Shown: positions 53,368 to 64,000 of the stretch, piece by piece
Numbering within the stretch: the first letter of the stretch is position 1
Layout: every line of letters starts with the position of its first letter
From: Cyclospora cayetanensis
Lineage: Eukaryota; Apicomplexa; Conoidasida; Eucoccidiorida; Eimeriidae
NCBI RefSeq assembly: GCF_002999335.1
Contig: NW_020312041.1
Coordinates: forward strand, 1-64,000
DNA: 64,000 nt
Reading direction: 5' to 3'
Notes under the pieces: generated by a model
Told to the model about the DNA's origin: nothing
Database searches by the model: none
The model's input: only the letters and a program-made list of their open reading frames with translations
Program-made: the position numbers and the translations under genes

Positions 53368-56300
53368 TTGTAGACGCTTCCAATTTCGTCCTTTGGAGAT
53401 TGCGACCTGTATGACGACTTTCTGGCGGTGCAAACGCACGCATTCATTATTGTACACTTTGGAAGACATGCTGGAGCTCGTTGAGCAAGGCCTAAGACTT
53501 CCTACCTCTCCTGAACTTTTCCGCGCCATATGTTTCCCCTCAAAGTCATAAAACCGTGATCGTGCCCTAGATGGCTAGTGGAGTAACGCAAGCCACTTTG
53601 CACATGCCTAGCCCTTTGCTGTACTAGTCCCGTGGTGTGACAGAATAACATTCATTGAACTTTTGACTCTAACTCACTTTGCAGTGCGATCAAATTCTAC
53701 TGATTCATGGGCTGAGGATTTTTGTTGTGTAGCCTCTGCGATTTGTGTTATCTTGACACTCGGTAGAAACATAGTGTATATGACTTTGTGCTGAGCAAGT
53801 GAATATGAGTACTGAAACAGCCATGTGAATGTGAATCCCTAGATTCAGTTTATGCTTCTGTTCTGAAAGCTGATAACCATGCGTCGTCCCGTACTCAGAA
53901 GCATCTGGCAGCTCTTCATGAGGCAGTTGTGCTTATCAGCTTGTGGGGCACCGTACGTATATCTGGCGTTCAACGTGCTTGATAGAACGAGTGGCCTCCT
54001 CCCAAAGTTTTAGACCACGCTTAAAGGTGCCAGTTCACCTTCTCTTAAGGTGGTAAAAGGGCCTGCATGCCCTTTCAACTGCGCAATACCAAGTAAAATA
54101 GGTCCCTTCCTTCTAAATGCGATGGGACGGAATGCACACACTCCACGATGTTGCATGTGGCAATTATTGACCGATGCGCGAAACCTACTCGCATCATAGT
54201 TATCGCAGTCCGGAGTACCGTCTGTTCATCATGGTTTTTACTTCATCACTTGAGCTGCTATCGCGGGCCTGTCAAATACGTAGTTTCAAGATTCTAGCCA
54301 TAAATTGGGGGTATTGGGAAATTAGCTTTAGAGCATGCACATCCGTTAGACTATTTGGACGAGTTGGCATTCAGAAATTAGCAAACGAGTTCAGTTGCGT
54401 AAAGGATTAGGGGGGACTAATTGCGGCTGAAATCTTCAGTCTCCTTTACGGTTACCATTTTGGCGTTTCTATCCACTCTTTCTATAAAAATGGACTACTG
54501 CCCTGAAATTGAGCTAATTCACACCATCTTGGTAGGGCTTTGGTTGAGTTCCTCTTGTTTTCTCTGCAAAAAGAATTGAAGCAGGCTCCATTACCTAGCT
54601 GCAGTGCGATGTTCAGTGGAACTGGTATTTTAACAACACAAGCTTGATTTTTCCTCAATTCAATTAAAGGCTTCAAAACCACTACCGGTCGTGTCAGCAA
54701 AGAGGCTCAGCATCAGAGGCTGGTTCAGTGCAAGCGCTACACTTTGGGTACTAGCAGCCTGCATCTTCGTAACTCCTGTTCAAATGCATACCACTTTCTT
54801 GTGCGTTCTAAATATGCGTGGTTCAGAGAACAAAAAATATAACAACTGCCAAAAGTACATATGAAGGTGCCTGAAGTAAAGCGCAATGTGAAAAAAATTG
54901 CTTTGGTCTAGATATGGATATGCTTCGTAATTGGCAGTGTTCCTTAACAAGCCTCTGCTCATCACTCCAGAAGTCGTGAGCAATGTGCGTCTTGTTCCGT
55001 TGAGGAAAATATTCGAATTACCGTATAGCAAGCCCTACAACAGTATTGCATGCTGTAGCTTATACGTCAATCGAAATAGGCTGCAGAAGCTCCCGCAGAA
55101 ATCTACAATCGAGAGTAGGGGCTATATGTGTCAGGCCACGTAGCTAAATCCTCTCAAAACCCTTCAAGGCTTGCAGGAAATAATACAAAGCCTTGTGATG
55201 GTCGCATGGCTGCCGTCGCTATGAACGTAGCAATACGGGATTGTTTAAGCGATTTTTCAAGCACTCGTTTGTGAACTCTGTAGTGGCAACTTGGACAACA
55301 GTAGCAAAATCTGCTAAATGTTTAAAATGCACTGCTGCCCTTTCCGTTGGGTAATATTGCTAATATTTTCTGAGTCGTGTTTTGCAGCCTGAGATCAAAG
55401 TCAGAAGACGCTGGGTTAGCCTTCCACCAGCTTATAAAACAGGTTCATATAAGCGTGTGAGGCAACGACAAAGAGCTAGGCCCACCAGCCCAAAGGTGAC
55501 TTGTCCAGTATCAATCGAACATCTTGATAAGTTAGAGTTGCGACACCAGAAGTCTGATCTAAGTGTATCTAAATGCAGTCTGGTTACGTTAGGTTGGGTG
55601 GTGCTAGTCAGCTAAATGGGTCATGGACGCCAATGCTTTGACAGCTCCAGTTTTGCTGGTTGAATCTACGCTTGATGTTTAGTTATTTGTCCAGCTTAGC
55701 CTAGACAGACTCACTTTGCGAGTCCGACCAAGAAGCATGTAATTGCAGATCATCGAAGGACCCACAAATAAGAGCACCGGTGCACGCTCGTTTGCCCAGT
55801 GCACGAAATAGTGCAGTCCCAAAGGAGTTCTAAGGGATTGTCTGCACCTTTGTGATTTTTTTGAAAGCAACTGCAGGGCACCAGAAAATCAGTAGGTGGA
55901 GTTCAAGGGACAAGTAAACTTATGGACTCATTATCTAGGACCTTCCTCAGCTGTGTTTGAGTACTACCCATGAGGCAGAGGCCCAGCCTCCAGTGCGTGT
56001 AATCTGCTAGAAGGTGCTGTCATGACGCATCTCCATCTGGCGTGAATCTCGTTCAAATGAGCTTAGCCTTCTCTCTCTAGACAAAATACACTTTACTGAT
56101 TTTGGTTTTCTATGACATTAAGATATCAAAGCGCAATTTCACTCCGAGATCGAGGTTTCGTGGCAGCCTGCTCACAAATAATACACATTTTTGTCGAGGT
56201 AACTTCATGTTTTCTATCGAAACCGGTAAAGCGCCATCATTCGGCCTTTTGGTACCTATGCTTTATCTGTCAGCCAATAATGTTTAGCATATGGGTTCGT

Positions 56301-59300
56301 AAAGAACTCTGGGACTTGGCTTGATGCTTACATATCCCATTAGGCAAAGGACACACGCACAGAGAATTCGTAGCAGTATACGAAATACAGAGAAAGTATA
56401 GCGAGCTTTAGCACCTCAAAGTATTTATTCTGTCGTTTTCAGCTAATCGGCTAACGTATTCGATACTCTCTTCCATATGTTCGTGTGTAGTGTAGAGGGA
56501 GATCCCAGAAACGGCGACCAAACATGTAGTCGGCAAGCAACTACCTTTTGATTCAATTGAACGTGTCTGTCTGCTTTCACCCAGACAATTCGGGATGAAA
56601 TATTTTCTAATTTAATGCCCTGACGCCAAAATGTGTACCCACGGTTGCACCGAAAATGTAACAGGGCTGGTCAGATTAGCAAAATCCTCTGTAGCGTGTG
56701 TACACATAATACGCTTGAGTACCTCCTCTGCCGGACCTTAGTACCAAACTAAGCACACTCCATGAAATTTCGGATAGCTTAAGATATCCATTAAGCTCTT
56801 GACTCATGGCTCCAGATACGCGCTGTTCCTTGTCCGATTGTCTAGGATGGCGTAACCCTGCGTCCAAGATTAGCAGACCAAACAACGTCGGCTGTAATGT
56901 CCTAACCGGCTAGGCTGATGGACGGCTCTAAGTGCCCAAGGCTATTAGCCCTGGGCCATGCCTAACTGCAACCTTGGCTGGCAGCTTGTACTCTGGGAGA
57001 CCCTGTTGGATTTGACTGCTATATCAACCGCATCATCTCATTTTTTTTCAAAGCAAACACTACTCTATCTGACAGGGCTAGAAAGACCTTGGGTTAAAGA
57101 CACCAATTGCTGTGGCACATTTAAAGGCGATTTGAGAATACGGGGGGACTACAAAAGATAAAGAAGTCTTCACTGGTGTCATTCTAATGCTGCATGCTTT
57201 TCTGCTCGCTTCTAGCCTTCCAATAACCGGGACTTGCATGGATAAGCAGAAGTGCAATCTTCAGAGCTCCAACAGCATACACATCCAAATAGTATGGCTA
57301 ACAAGTTAGTATCAAATTACTTTGTGCAGCAGCAACACAGTCGCCTCTGGCCGGGGCCTATTCTGGCATCGTCAGTTACGAGAACATGGGTAGGTCATTG
57401 CTATCCTGAAAGTAAATGCACCTGCAGCATTTTCTACTGGCCGACTCACAGTCAATGGACTTGTACATGGTCACGCTGTTGATATGGTGCAGCGTATCGC
57501 GGAATCGCGATTGCTTTAGAAGCCAAGATCTTTGATCCCCAAAATTCTCGACGACTAGCGCTCAACATTTTACTCCAGCCGAGGAATTCAACGAAAGCAT
57601 GCGGCTTGGAGGATCTGCTAGACTGCAGCTTTTGGACGTCAGACCCAGACTGGATGAAACAACTGAGGGCATTAGTTTACGCGATGACTCATCAAAAGTG
57701 AGATGCTGGAACGACAAAGTTCCGTACTATCCGTGAGCTCGGCTGCATAAAGCGTGGTCATCTGGAGTCAAGTCCAAGAAATATCTGTGACGCATTAGTC
57801 GAGGTAGTCATGCAGCAACTTCTTTCCCCTTGACTGTCATACTGTCGTGATGCTGACAATTTGGGTCTGAAAGCAATATACAAAAGAAGGACGATTACTA
57901 CACTCCGCAGATACCTCGAACTCACTATTGTGCTTTGTGTTCCGATAGAAAGTGCCTGAAAATGCTCCACACTATCGTCGATCTTGGCATGAGTGCCTCC
58001 GTTATATTTGCTCTTTTGTTGCCATCGCCGTAGCACAGCTGCCTGCGTGGCCACACCACATACAGCTTTTGCCCCCGGTCCAGAATTACAGGCTACACCG
58101 ATTTATGCGTTAGAGTGCATTTTAATGCACTCATGGGTAAGATCACCTTTTGTTGCATTGCTCGCTGTGTGGATACTAGCGCAGTGTGCAGCTGTCCTCC
58201 GCTTTGTTGCATCGGATTTATTCTGCTCCGCAAGCTGCTTCTTCTTTTCCAGTAATCAGCAAGCTCTGGAATATGGATGGTGCCATGCTGCTGACAAGCG
58301 GCTAGCCTGTCAGCTTTAGTGACTCCAGGCGACCGATTCGAGGCACATGACTAAGGACTAGCTCTGCAGCATCAACGCAGACTGCACCGCAAGCACATGC
58401 AGCACACTTTGCGACTTTATTACACAAAGAGCGATGAGTCACTGTCCACTCAACGTTTCAAGTAAGTGTTCATATGGTGCCTTAAAACAGGACAATCTGT
58501 TCTTGTAAGAATCCTTGGAGGGGTAAAGGGAGACAAAGAAAGCGATTTATGACTGGCACCGAAATGAGTGCGAAGAACTGTGAAGTAAGAGGAAGGACCA
58601 AGCCTTGTTCTTCCTTGCTTTATATTCGACAGGGCAGGCCCTGTGTCCTGCAGACAAGCCCATGTGGCCAACAAAGCCAAAGAGCTGCGAAACGCTTCTT
58701 TGTGTGAAGCACTGTGTCAAACAAGTCTGGTTTCAACAGTCCATGATGTGGATCCAGAGCCTCGGATATCCAAGGCCACCGGTTAGCGTAGCCGTATAGC
58801 CCTGTCCAGACTACTTTGTTAAACATGCAGCTAACGTGCAGGACAGCCACATGCTCAGTTGAGTGCATGCGGATGTCAACCAAATATTCATTGGTGGAAG
58901 CTCTGTACAACCAGGCCGGCAGATTGCTGGCGTGCTTGACATCTGTATATTGCCACACCTCTGATACCAGAAGACCTTCTAGATACACAATACGACCGAC
59001 TCCCCTAGTATCTATGCTCAATGTTGCAGTGTCTCTAGTATGTAGCAAAGAGTCAACGCTAAGATGGCATCCTTTTCCAAAGCATATATGCTAGGTGTAT
59101 GATTCCAGGACATAGAGCTATGTTGTATTGTGGAGCATGTGCAGAGTAAGAGGAAAGGAAGCACCACAAGGCTACGAGGATGCTATGATTTCCTCGAAAA
59201 AAGGCACCAAGTTCGCCAAATGAAGATGTCTTACAAACCTAGCATCTGTAGATGGGAAGCTCTGGAGAAGGTTAGGGGGTGATTTTCAGTTCTCCTTGAT

Positions 59301-62300
59301 ATGTGCACTGTTACGGTAATCCTGCGAAGGGCGCAACCCTAAGAATTCACGTGGGTGCTTGATGTACTCACCAGTATCTTAATACATGGATGCACACCCA
59401 CCAGATAAACAAATCTATTTTTGTAATCCGACAACTTGTTAGATGGATGAACGTGGAAGCTAGGCAGCCGTTGGCGTTTGGATCGTTTGGACTTGCAAGT
59501 AGACTCTTTGAGCTCGCTGTGCTCTAGAAACTATACGATTTTTCACAGGCTGCTATTGCGAGCTTAATTTTTATTTAGTTGGCACTACATTCACCAGCCA
59601 ATGTGAAAGGGTATCGCAGCCGGAGGTAAGTGGGCACTACTGTTTCTGGTGGTAGAATCATCCACTGCACCGTCAAGAGGTCAGCCCATACCGTTCAGCC
59701 CATTTTCGCACTTTCGGCCCGCACAAGCGTCTTCCGTAAATTTCGGGGGCTCATCAAGCGTAGACAACAAGAATATAGGCTGAAATTGTGCTAATAATAT
59801 ATAGACCACTCCGTAAGAGCTTAAAACCCTTGCCATAACTCAGGCTAAGAAGAAAACCTTCAGGCAGTTCCAGCTGGCTGACTGCTCAGCTTCGCGTGGG
59901 AATATCGGATATAAAAAGGCTACAGGAGACCTCCGTAAGCAGATGTTTGTCGATAATCGGGGAGTTCCGGCCCTGTCTTGGGAACATTTTCCATGCGCAA
60001 GGTTTTACATCACACGAACAACCGTCTACCGATGAGCTTAACGGTGAGGCTGGAAGATGTAAGCGAAAATTCCGACAGAAGGGAAGTCACCAGCTCGTCA
60101 TGATCTAGAAGCTCTCTGCTCGCAGTAGTTTGCTCTGGGTCAAAAGCATGTCAGCAAATCTTACCCAACCGTGTGTTACCTGGGCTGCCCCAATAGGTTT
60201 TGTCAAAGCCTCTAAAGCAGCCCTCCAGCGGACTTAATCTAGTTCGATCTCCAATATGTGTTTGCACAAAGTAAATCTTTCATGGGACTGTGCACAATCT
60301 GTTATTTGGCGAAGTAGTACGTAAGCACCTTGTGGTTTAATTGGAGATTTGCACTGCGGTGTTCTTTGATAAGCTCTGCGCCACAATGCCGCAAAGTAAC
60401 GAAGTGGAAGCTATCAGCTTCAGCCTGTATACTAGTAAGCTAAGGCGTTATTGTGTAGTTTCGCATCTTAGTGAAACATATAAAATAGCCAAAGACCCTA
60501 TGCATGAAGTCAAAACATCTGTGCAACGAAAGAGCACATCATGCATCCATAGCCTTTTATGGCATTAAGGACTAGGCACGCGGCTCATCAAAGCGCTTCG
60601 AAAGTAAGTACTGTGTTCGTTTGCAATCCTGGCATCCTCGAACGTCAGGGCTAAGGACGGAGGGAGACTTCTGGAAGAGAAGTGTTCCATTAAAGAACTA
60701 CCTTGCTGGTCATTTTTTAAAAGCAACCTCCTCTTTATCCAGAACATGATCAAGTTCAGCGTAGAGGTGAAGCTAATAATGCCATTAGTAAATGGGGAAG
60801 TTTAAAGCTCGTGCATTTTACTCCCGGAAAACGAGAACGGGAATTGGTGAGAATGCAATTCGCATATTCTGTTCGCGTAAGGGAATGCCTGGAGAGGTTA
60901 ATCAGGCAAGACAGATAAATTATTGCCCATGATTTGAAAGCATAAGTAAAGATCTTGGAAAAGTTGCCAGCAGCTGAGGTAACGGGTGATATTGTACTAC
61001 GGGCCACTTGTATTTTTTCAAACACCACATTCCCTAGAGTCTCGAGTAAGGGTACCGAGCTAGCGGCTAAAGAGACAACTTCATAGGTGGTATCCACAGA
61101 CTGCGTGCGAGATTATCAGAGGAGCGCGGTGCTCAGGTGAAAGTGGCAGTGAAGTTCGGCTCATGACTTAAGCTTTGTGAAGGTTTTGAGAGCTTACAGA
61201 CGCCTTAAGGCCTAGGAATGAACCTCTACGAGACATGTTGCGCCCTAAATTACATTTTTTGGATATTTGAAGTGCTAACGTAAACCTTGGCCACTATGTG
61301 CGCGAGTCTCCGAATCACCGTTTTCAGTAAGCAAGGGCCATCACACAACCCAAACAGGCCAGATTTTGCTTCTCTCGCTCATTGGAGTCGCATATGACCC
61401 TGAAGGATTAACTGTCAAAGCTGGCTATAAACTGGCAAAGCAAGTGCACATTTACCCGACATATTCACTGCAGCATCTGCAGGTCATCCAGGGGGCAGGC
61501 ATTTGAACACCCTCTGGATAGTGCACGACTTAAAACTATTGATGGAAACTTAGGTCGGCGGTTCTGGAAGTGTGGTCATACAATGGCATGTATCCTCGGG
61601 TAAAGGCAGCTATAATTAGTGAAAAAGATAGCTGACATTGTACATTTGTTAATACGACTAACGCACGCCAGACGCATGCGATGCAATATTTGGGAAATAT
61701 AGATTGTGGCTAGCTGCAGCGGGCCCGAGTACTGGCAGTGACAATACTGTGTGATATACCAGCGATCACTGCATGCTAAAAGACTGAGTAACTGGAACAA
61801 TACCCAAGGCACCGGGCTTTGGCTGGAACGAGGTATGTCCATGCATGATTCCCTTCCTTTTAGGTCGTCACGACTACTCCATTTTTTCCGTGACATCCAT
61901 TGACGAAAATGTTCTGCATAATAATCCGACTTCGTTCGTCATGTGTGTAACGGCTGGCAATTATGAGTTGCATTGATATGTGATGGTAGTGCTTGTTGGT
62001 CATCAATACTGAGGATGCTGCGAGCATAATGCCTTGAACCAGATGCCTCGCTCTCCGCAGCTATACATTCATTGTCCTCGCATTTCACCGCCTTCCTAAG
62101 ACCACCTACATTAACTGTTGGGCGCATATTGCCAAATCTACTGGATCGCCACTCGTCGAAAGAAAGAACAGTCTTGGTCGGTTGATGCTGCATGAACCCC
62201 GTCTCGTCAAACGAGAACTGTGTGACCTCGGATGGACAACAGGACTCTGAAAACTCCAGGGTAAGCGGCACGCTGTATAGTTGTTCATCTATCGTCCCGT

Positions 62301-63008
62301 CTGGATATCTGCAGGATACACATCTTCGAGGATTCGCTAGTCAGTGTTCCTTAACTGCGGCGATTCGCAAGTAGTTTACGCTGTCCTACAGAGCAAACTA
62401 CTCATCGGGTAGTAACAAATATCTGACAGTGGAACAGCAGATGATAGAGTGCTACAGAGAACTAAGGCCACTGTTTTAAAGCTGTTCCCCATGGCCCGAT
62501 TTCTGTTAATCTCCGTCAATAACTATTCGCGTTAATGTTGCTTGCAGCTTCAGTGCTCTGAATGGCCGGACCTCAAGAAGTGTCTGTAGATGGCCTGCTG
62601 CTTTGTCACTGGGTGCACCGTGAAGATTGCTACATAGGTTGTCACAAGATCCTCAGGTTGGTTCCATACGTGTTTCCATGGGTAGGCATTGCTTCTTTGC
62701 GCTGTATGGATGGATGAACACCATTCAAAGGATCACTAAGCTAATGGTACACGGTCTTTGATGGCCCAGCGCTGGACTATGTATGATAAACCCCACATGT
62801 TATTTTGCTTAAATGTGGTTTCCCCATGTGCGGTAGTCGAAAAGAATGTAAAAAACATATATGCGTAAAGACAATATGTTGCACCAGCATCGAATATAAG
62901 CAGTGCCCTACTCATAGCAGTTGCAGGGCAGGCGACCTGCTGCTTCTTCATACAATCCACCAATGCAAGTCTACCCTGTCCTGCTTACTGGCGTTCACCC
63001 TTCTGTGG
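53368..63008. other. 9.6-kb stretch with no supported gene
   Basis: Frames up to 142 codons exist (58620-59048 minus, 60756-61097 minus, 61939-62271 minus), but none shows a domain I recognise and none starts with a well-placed ATG or links convincingly to others. The frame at 61939-62271 (FDEWRSSRFGNM onward) is the most protein-like and could be a downstream exon of the membrane protein that begins beyond 63009. The left end holds the CFAP91 3' region. Confidence 0.4.
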
Positions 63009-64000
63009 CTAGATTTGCTTGCCTCGAAGCTGCGTAACTTGAACTCGACGGCTTTCTCCATCAAGGCCAATGAACTGCTTAGCATTGTAGCAACAAGCTT
63101 TCATATACTGCTCGGACACTTGCGTGTCACGGGGGAATCGGAATGCTGACGATTCAGCAGTCAGTCTTCGATGCGAGTCCAGAATGCGCCCGTTGTGGTG
63201 TATTGCTACTGCATAGTAGTAGAAAAGCTTCAGGATAATGTGAGCAGACAGCAATATGCAGGATAAATTAGGTGTTAGGCGGGATTTAGATGGACAGGAC
63301 TCGTTATTAGCCGCTAGCTGTTCTTTCGGAAGTTACCCCATCCACCACCAGGGTGTATAACTCAGCTAGGCTGCATTGATTTAGTCCTCCCATGCAAGGC
63401 ATCAAATATGGAGAGCACCTTTAGCTGTGGTTTGCTCACCATGGAACTAATGGCAACAAAGCTTATATCCATTATGACCGTTAGGGCGACCCCTAGAGCT
63501 CCAAAACCAGTCTCTCGCTTAAAGCAATTATGCAGTGCAAACGTCACACCCGCCGATTCTCCCCCAAATCCCTCTATAAGCGCCAGAAGAACGGGTAACA
63601 GCGAAATCCAAACTCCCAAAGGCGCCATGAAACGATAAGCTGCGAACAGAAACCCATATGTAACGGAGAACCCGCTTGGTGTCATTTCCTTCAGTGCTAG
63701 AGTTCGCCTGAGACAACTGGTTGTGCTGTGATAAAGACGCATCAGCGTTTACTTTCGAAATACCTGCATTCGGTAATCGTCCGATAAGGCAGTGTGCCGA
63801 TCTGGCCACAGTGCAGAGCACTGCAAATACGAGTAGGGCAGTCAGGAAGCCACTTCCGGCGTACACCACTGCAGCTCCTAACGAGAGCAATTCCTGCAAA
63901 AAAATGACGGATTCGCACACTAACACTCTGTCGCAAAAGCGTTGCAGTGGTCAAGAAGGATTATGATACAGGGAAAACCATAGAAATATTCTCTCAGCGG
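63009..64000 (-). CDS. multi-pass membrane protein, C-terminal part (partial)
   Basis: The gene reads right to left and enters from beyond 64000. Two exons are well supported: 63893-63764, with acceptor tttttttgcag, and 63696-63440, joined in phase 1 across a 67-base intron and ending at a gtgagc donor. They encode at least three hydrophobic spans: around SLGAAVVYAGSGFLTALLVF, around APLGVWISLLPVLLALIEGF, and around GALGVALTVIMDISFVAISS. A further exon, 63227-63009, fits in phase 0 and would add a hydrophilic tail (IHHNGRILDSHRRL onward) to a stop at 63009; this part is tentative. The Gly-spaced helices, with a short basic link (FKRETG) between the last two, recall a major facilitator transporter, but no signature motif is in view. 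The substrate is unknown. Confidence 0.5.

Noticed and set aside
58620..59048. A 142-codon minus-strand frame as a gene.
   Set aside because: It opens with TTG and contains no ATG near the start, no domain and no clear partner exons. It remains possible as an exon, but I cannot support it.
61939..62271. A minus-strand frame (FDEWRSSRFGNM onward) as an exon of the membrane protein at 63-64 kb.
   Set aside because: It looks protein-like, but no phase-matched splice sites tie it to the upstream exons.

Overview
This is a eukaryotic nuclear window with a low gene density. It holds intron-rich genes (introns about 65 to 850 bases, mostly GT-AG) on both strands, long stretches with no recognisable coding, and decayed Ty3/gypsy-type retroelements. 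Gene content (a katanin-type AAA ATPase, the axonemal protein CFAP91, the helicase DDX41, a small secreted cysteine-rich protein) fits a protist with a flagellated stage. The heptamer TGCATGC, familiar as an ApiAP2 site, occurs at least 15 times on the plus strand, about four times chance expectation. I infer an alveolate, most likely an apicomplexan of coccidian type, at moderate confidence; the species cannot be told from the sequence.

Layout. 1-3049: no supported gene, several dispersed-repeat fragments. 3050-7465 (+): 11-exon katanin p60-like ATPase, certain from 5509 on and modelled upstream. 7466-18500: no supported gene. 18500-19300 (-): Ty3/gypsy integrase relic. 22600-22776 (+): orphan exon resembling the longin part of an AP-4 mu adaptin. 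23431-27690 (+): complete 10-exon DDX41. 28650-29218 (-): three-exon secreted cysteine-rich protein. 31191-34466 (-): four-exon type I membrane protein with a PI-PLC X-like domain that lacks the first catalytic histidine. 37350-39370 (+): Ty3/gypsy pol relic (RT, RNase H, integrase). 41308-41582: 138-base tandem duplication. 42569-45447 (+): three-exon unrecognised protein. 46711-47313 (-): 200-codon ORF, unrecognised. 49818-53367 (+): seven-exon CFAP91 that needs two GC-AG introns. 53368-63008: nothing supported. 63009-64000 (-): 3' part of a multi-pass membrane protein running off the window edge.

The genes are not an operon or an obvious cluster. CFAP91 (radial-spoke base) and the katanin-like ATPase (microtubule severing) both concern flagellar and microtubule biology, DDX41 acts in RNA splicing, and the PI-PLC-like and cysteine-rich proteins enter the secretory pathway. 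Exon models come from reading splice sites, phase and protein family similarity by eye. No search was run, so family names rest on remembered motifs.
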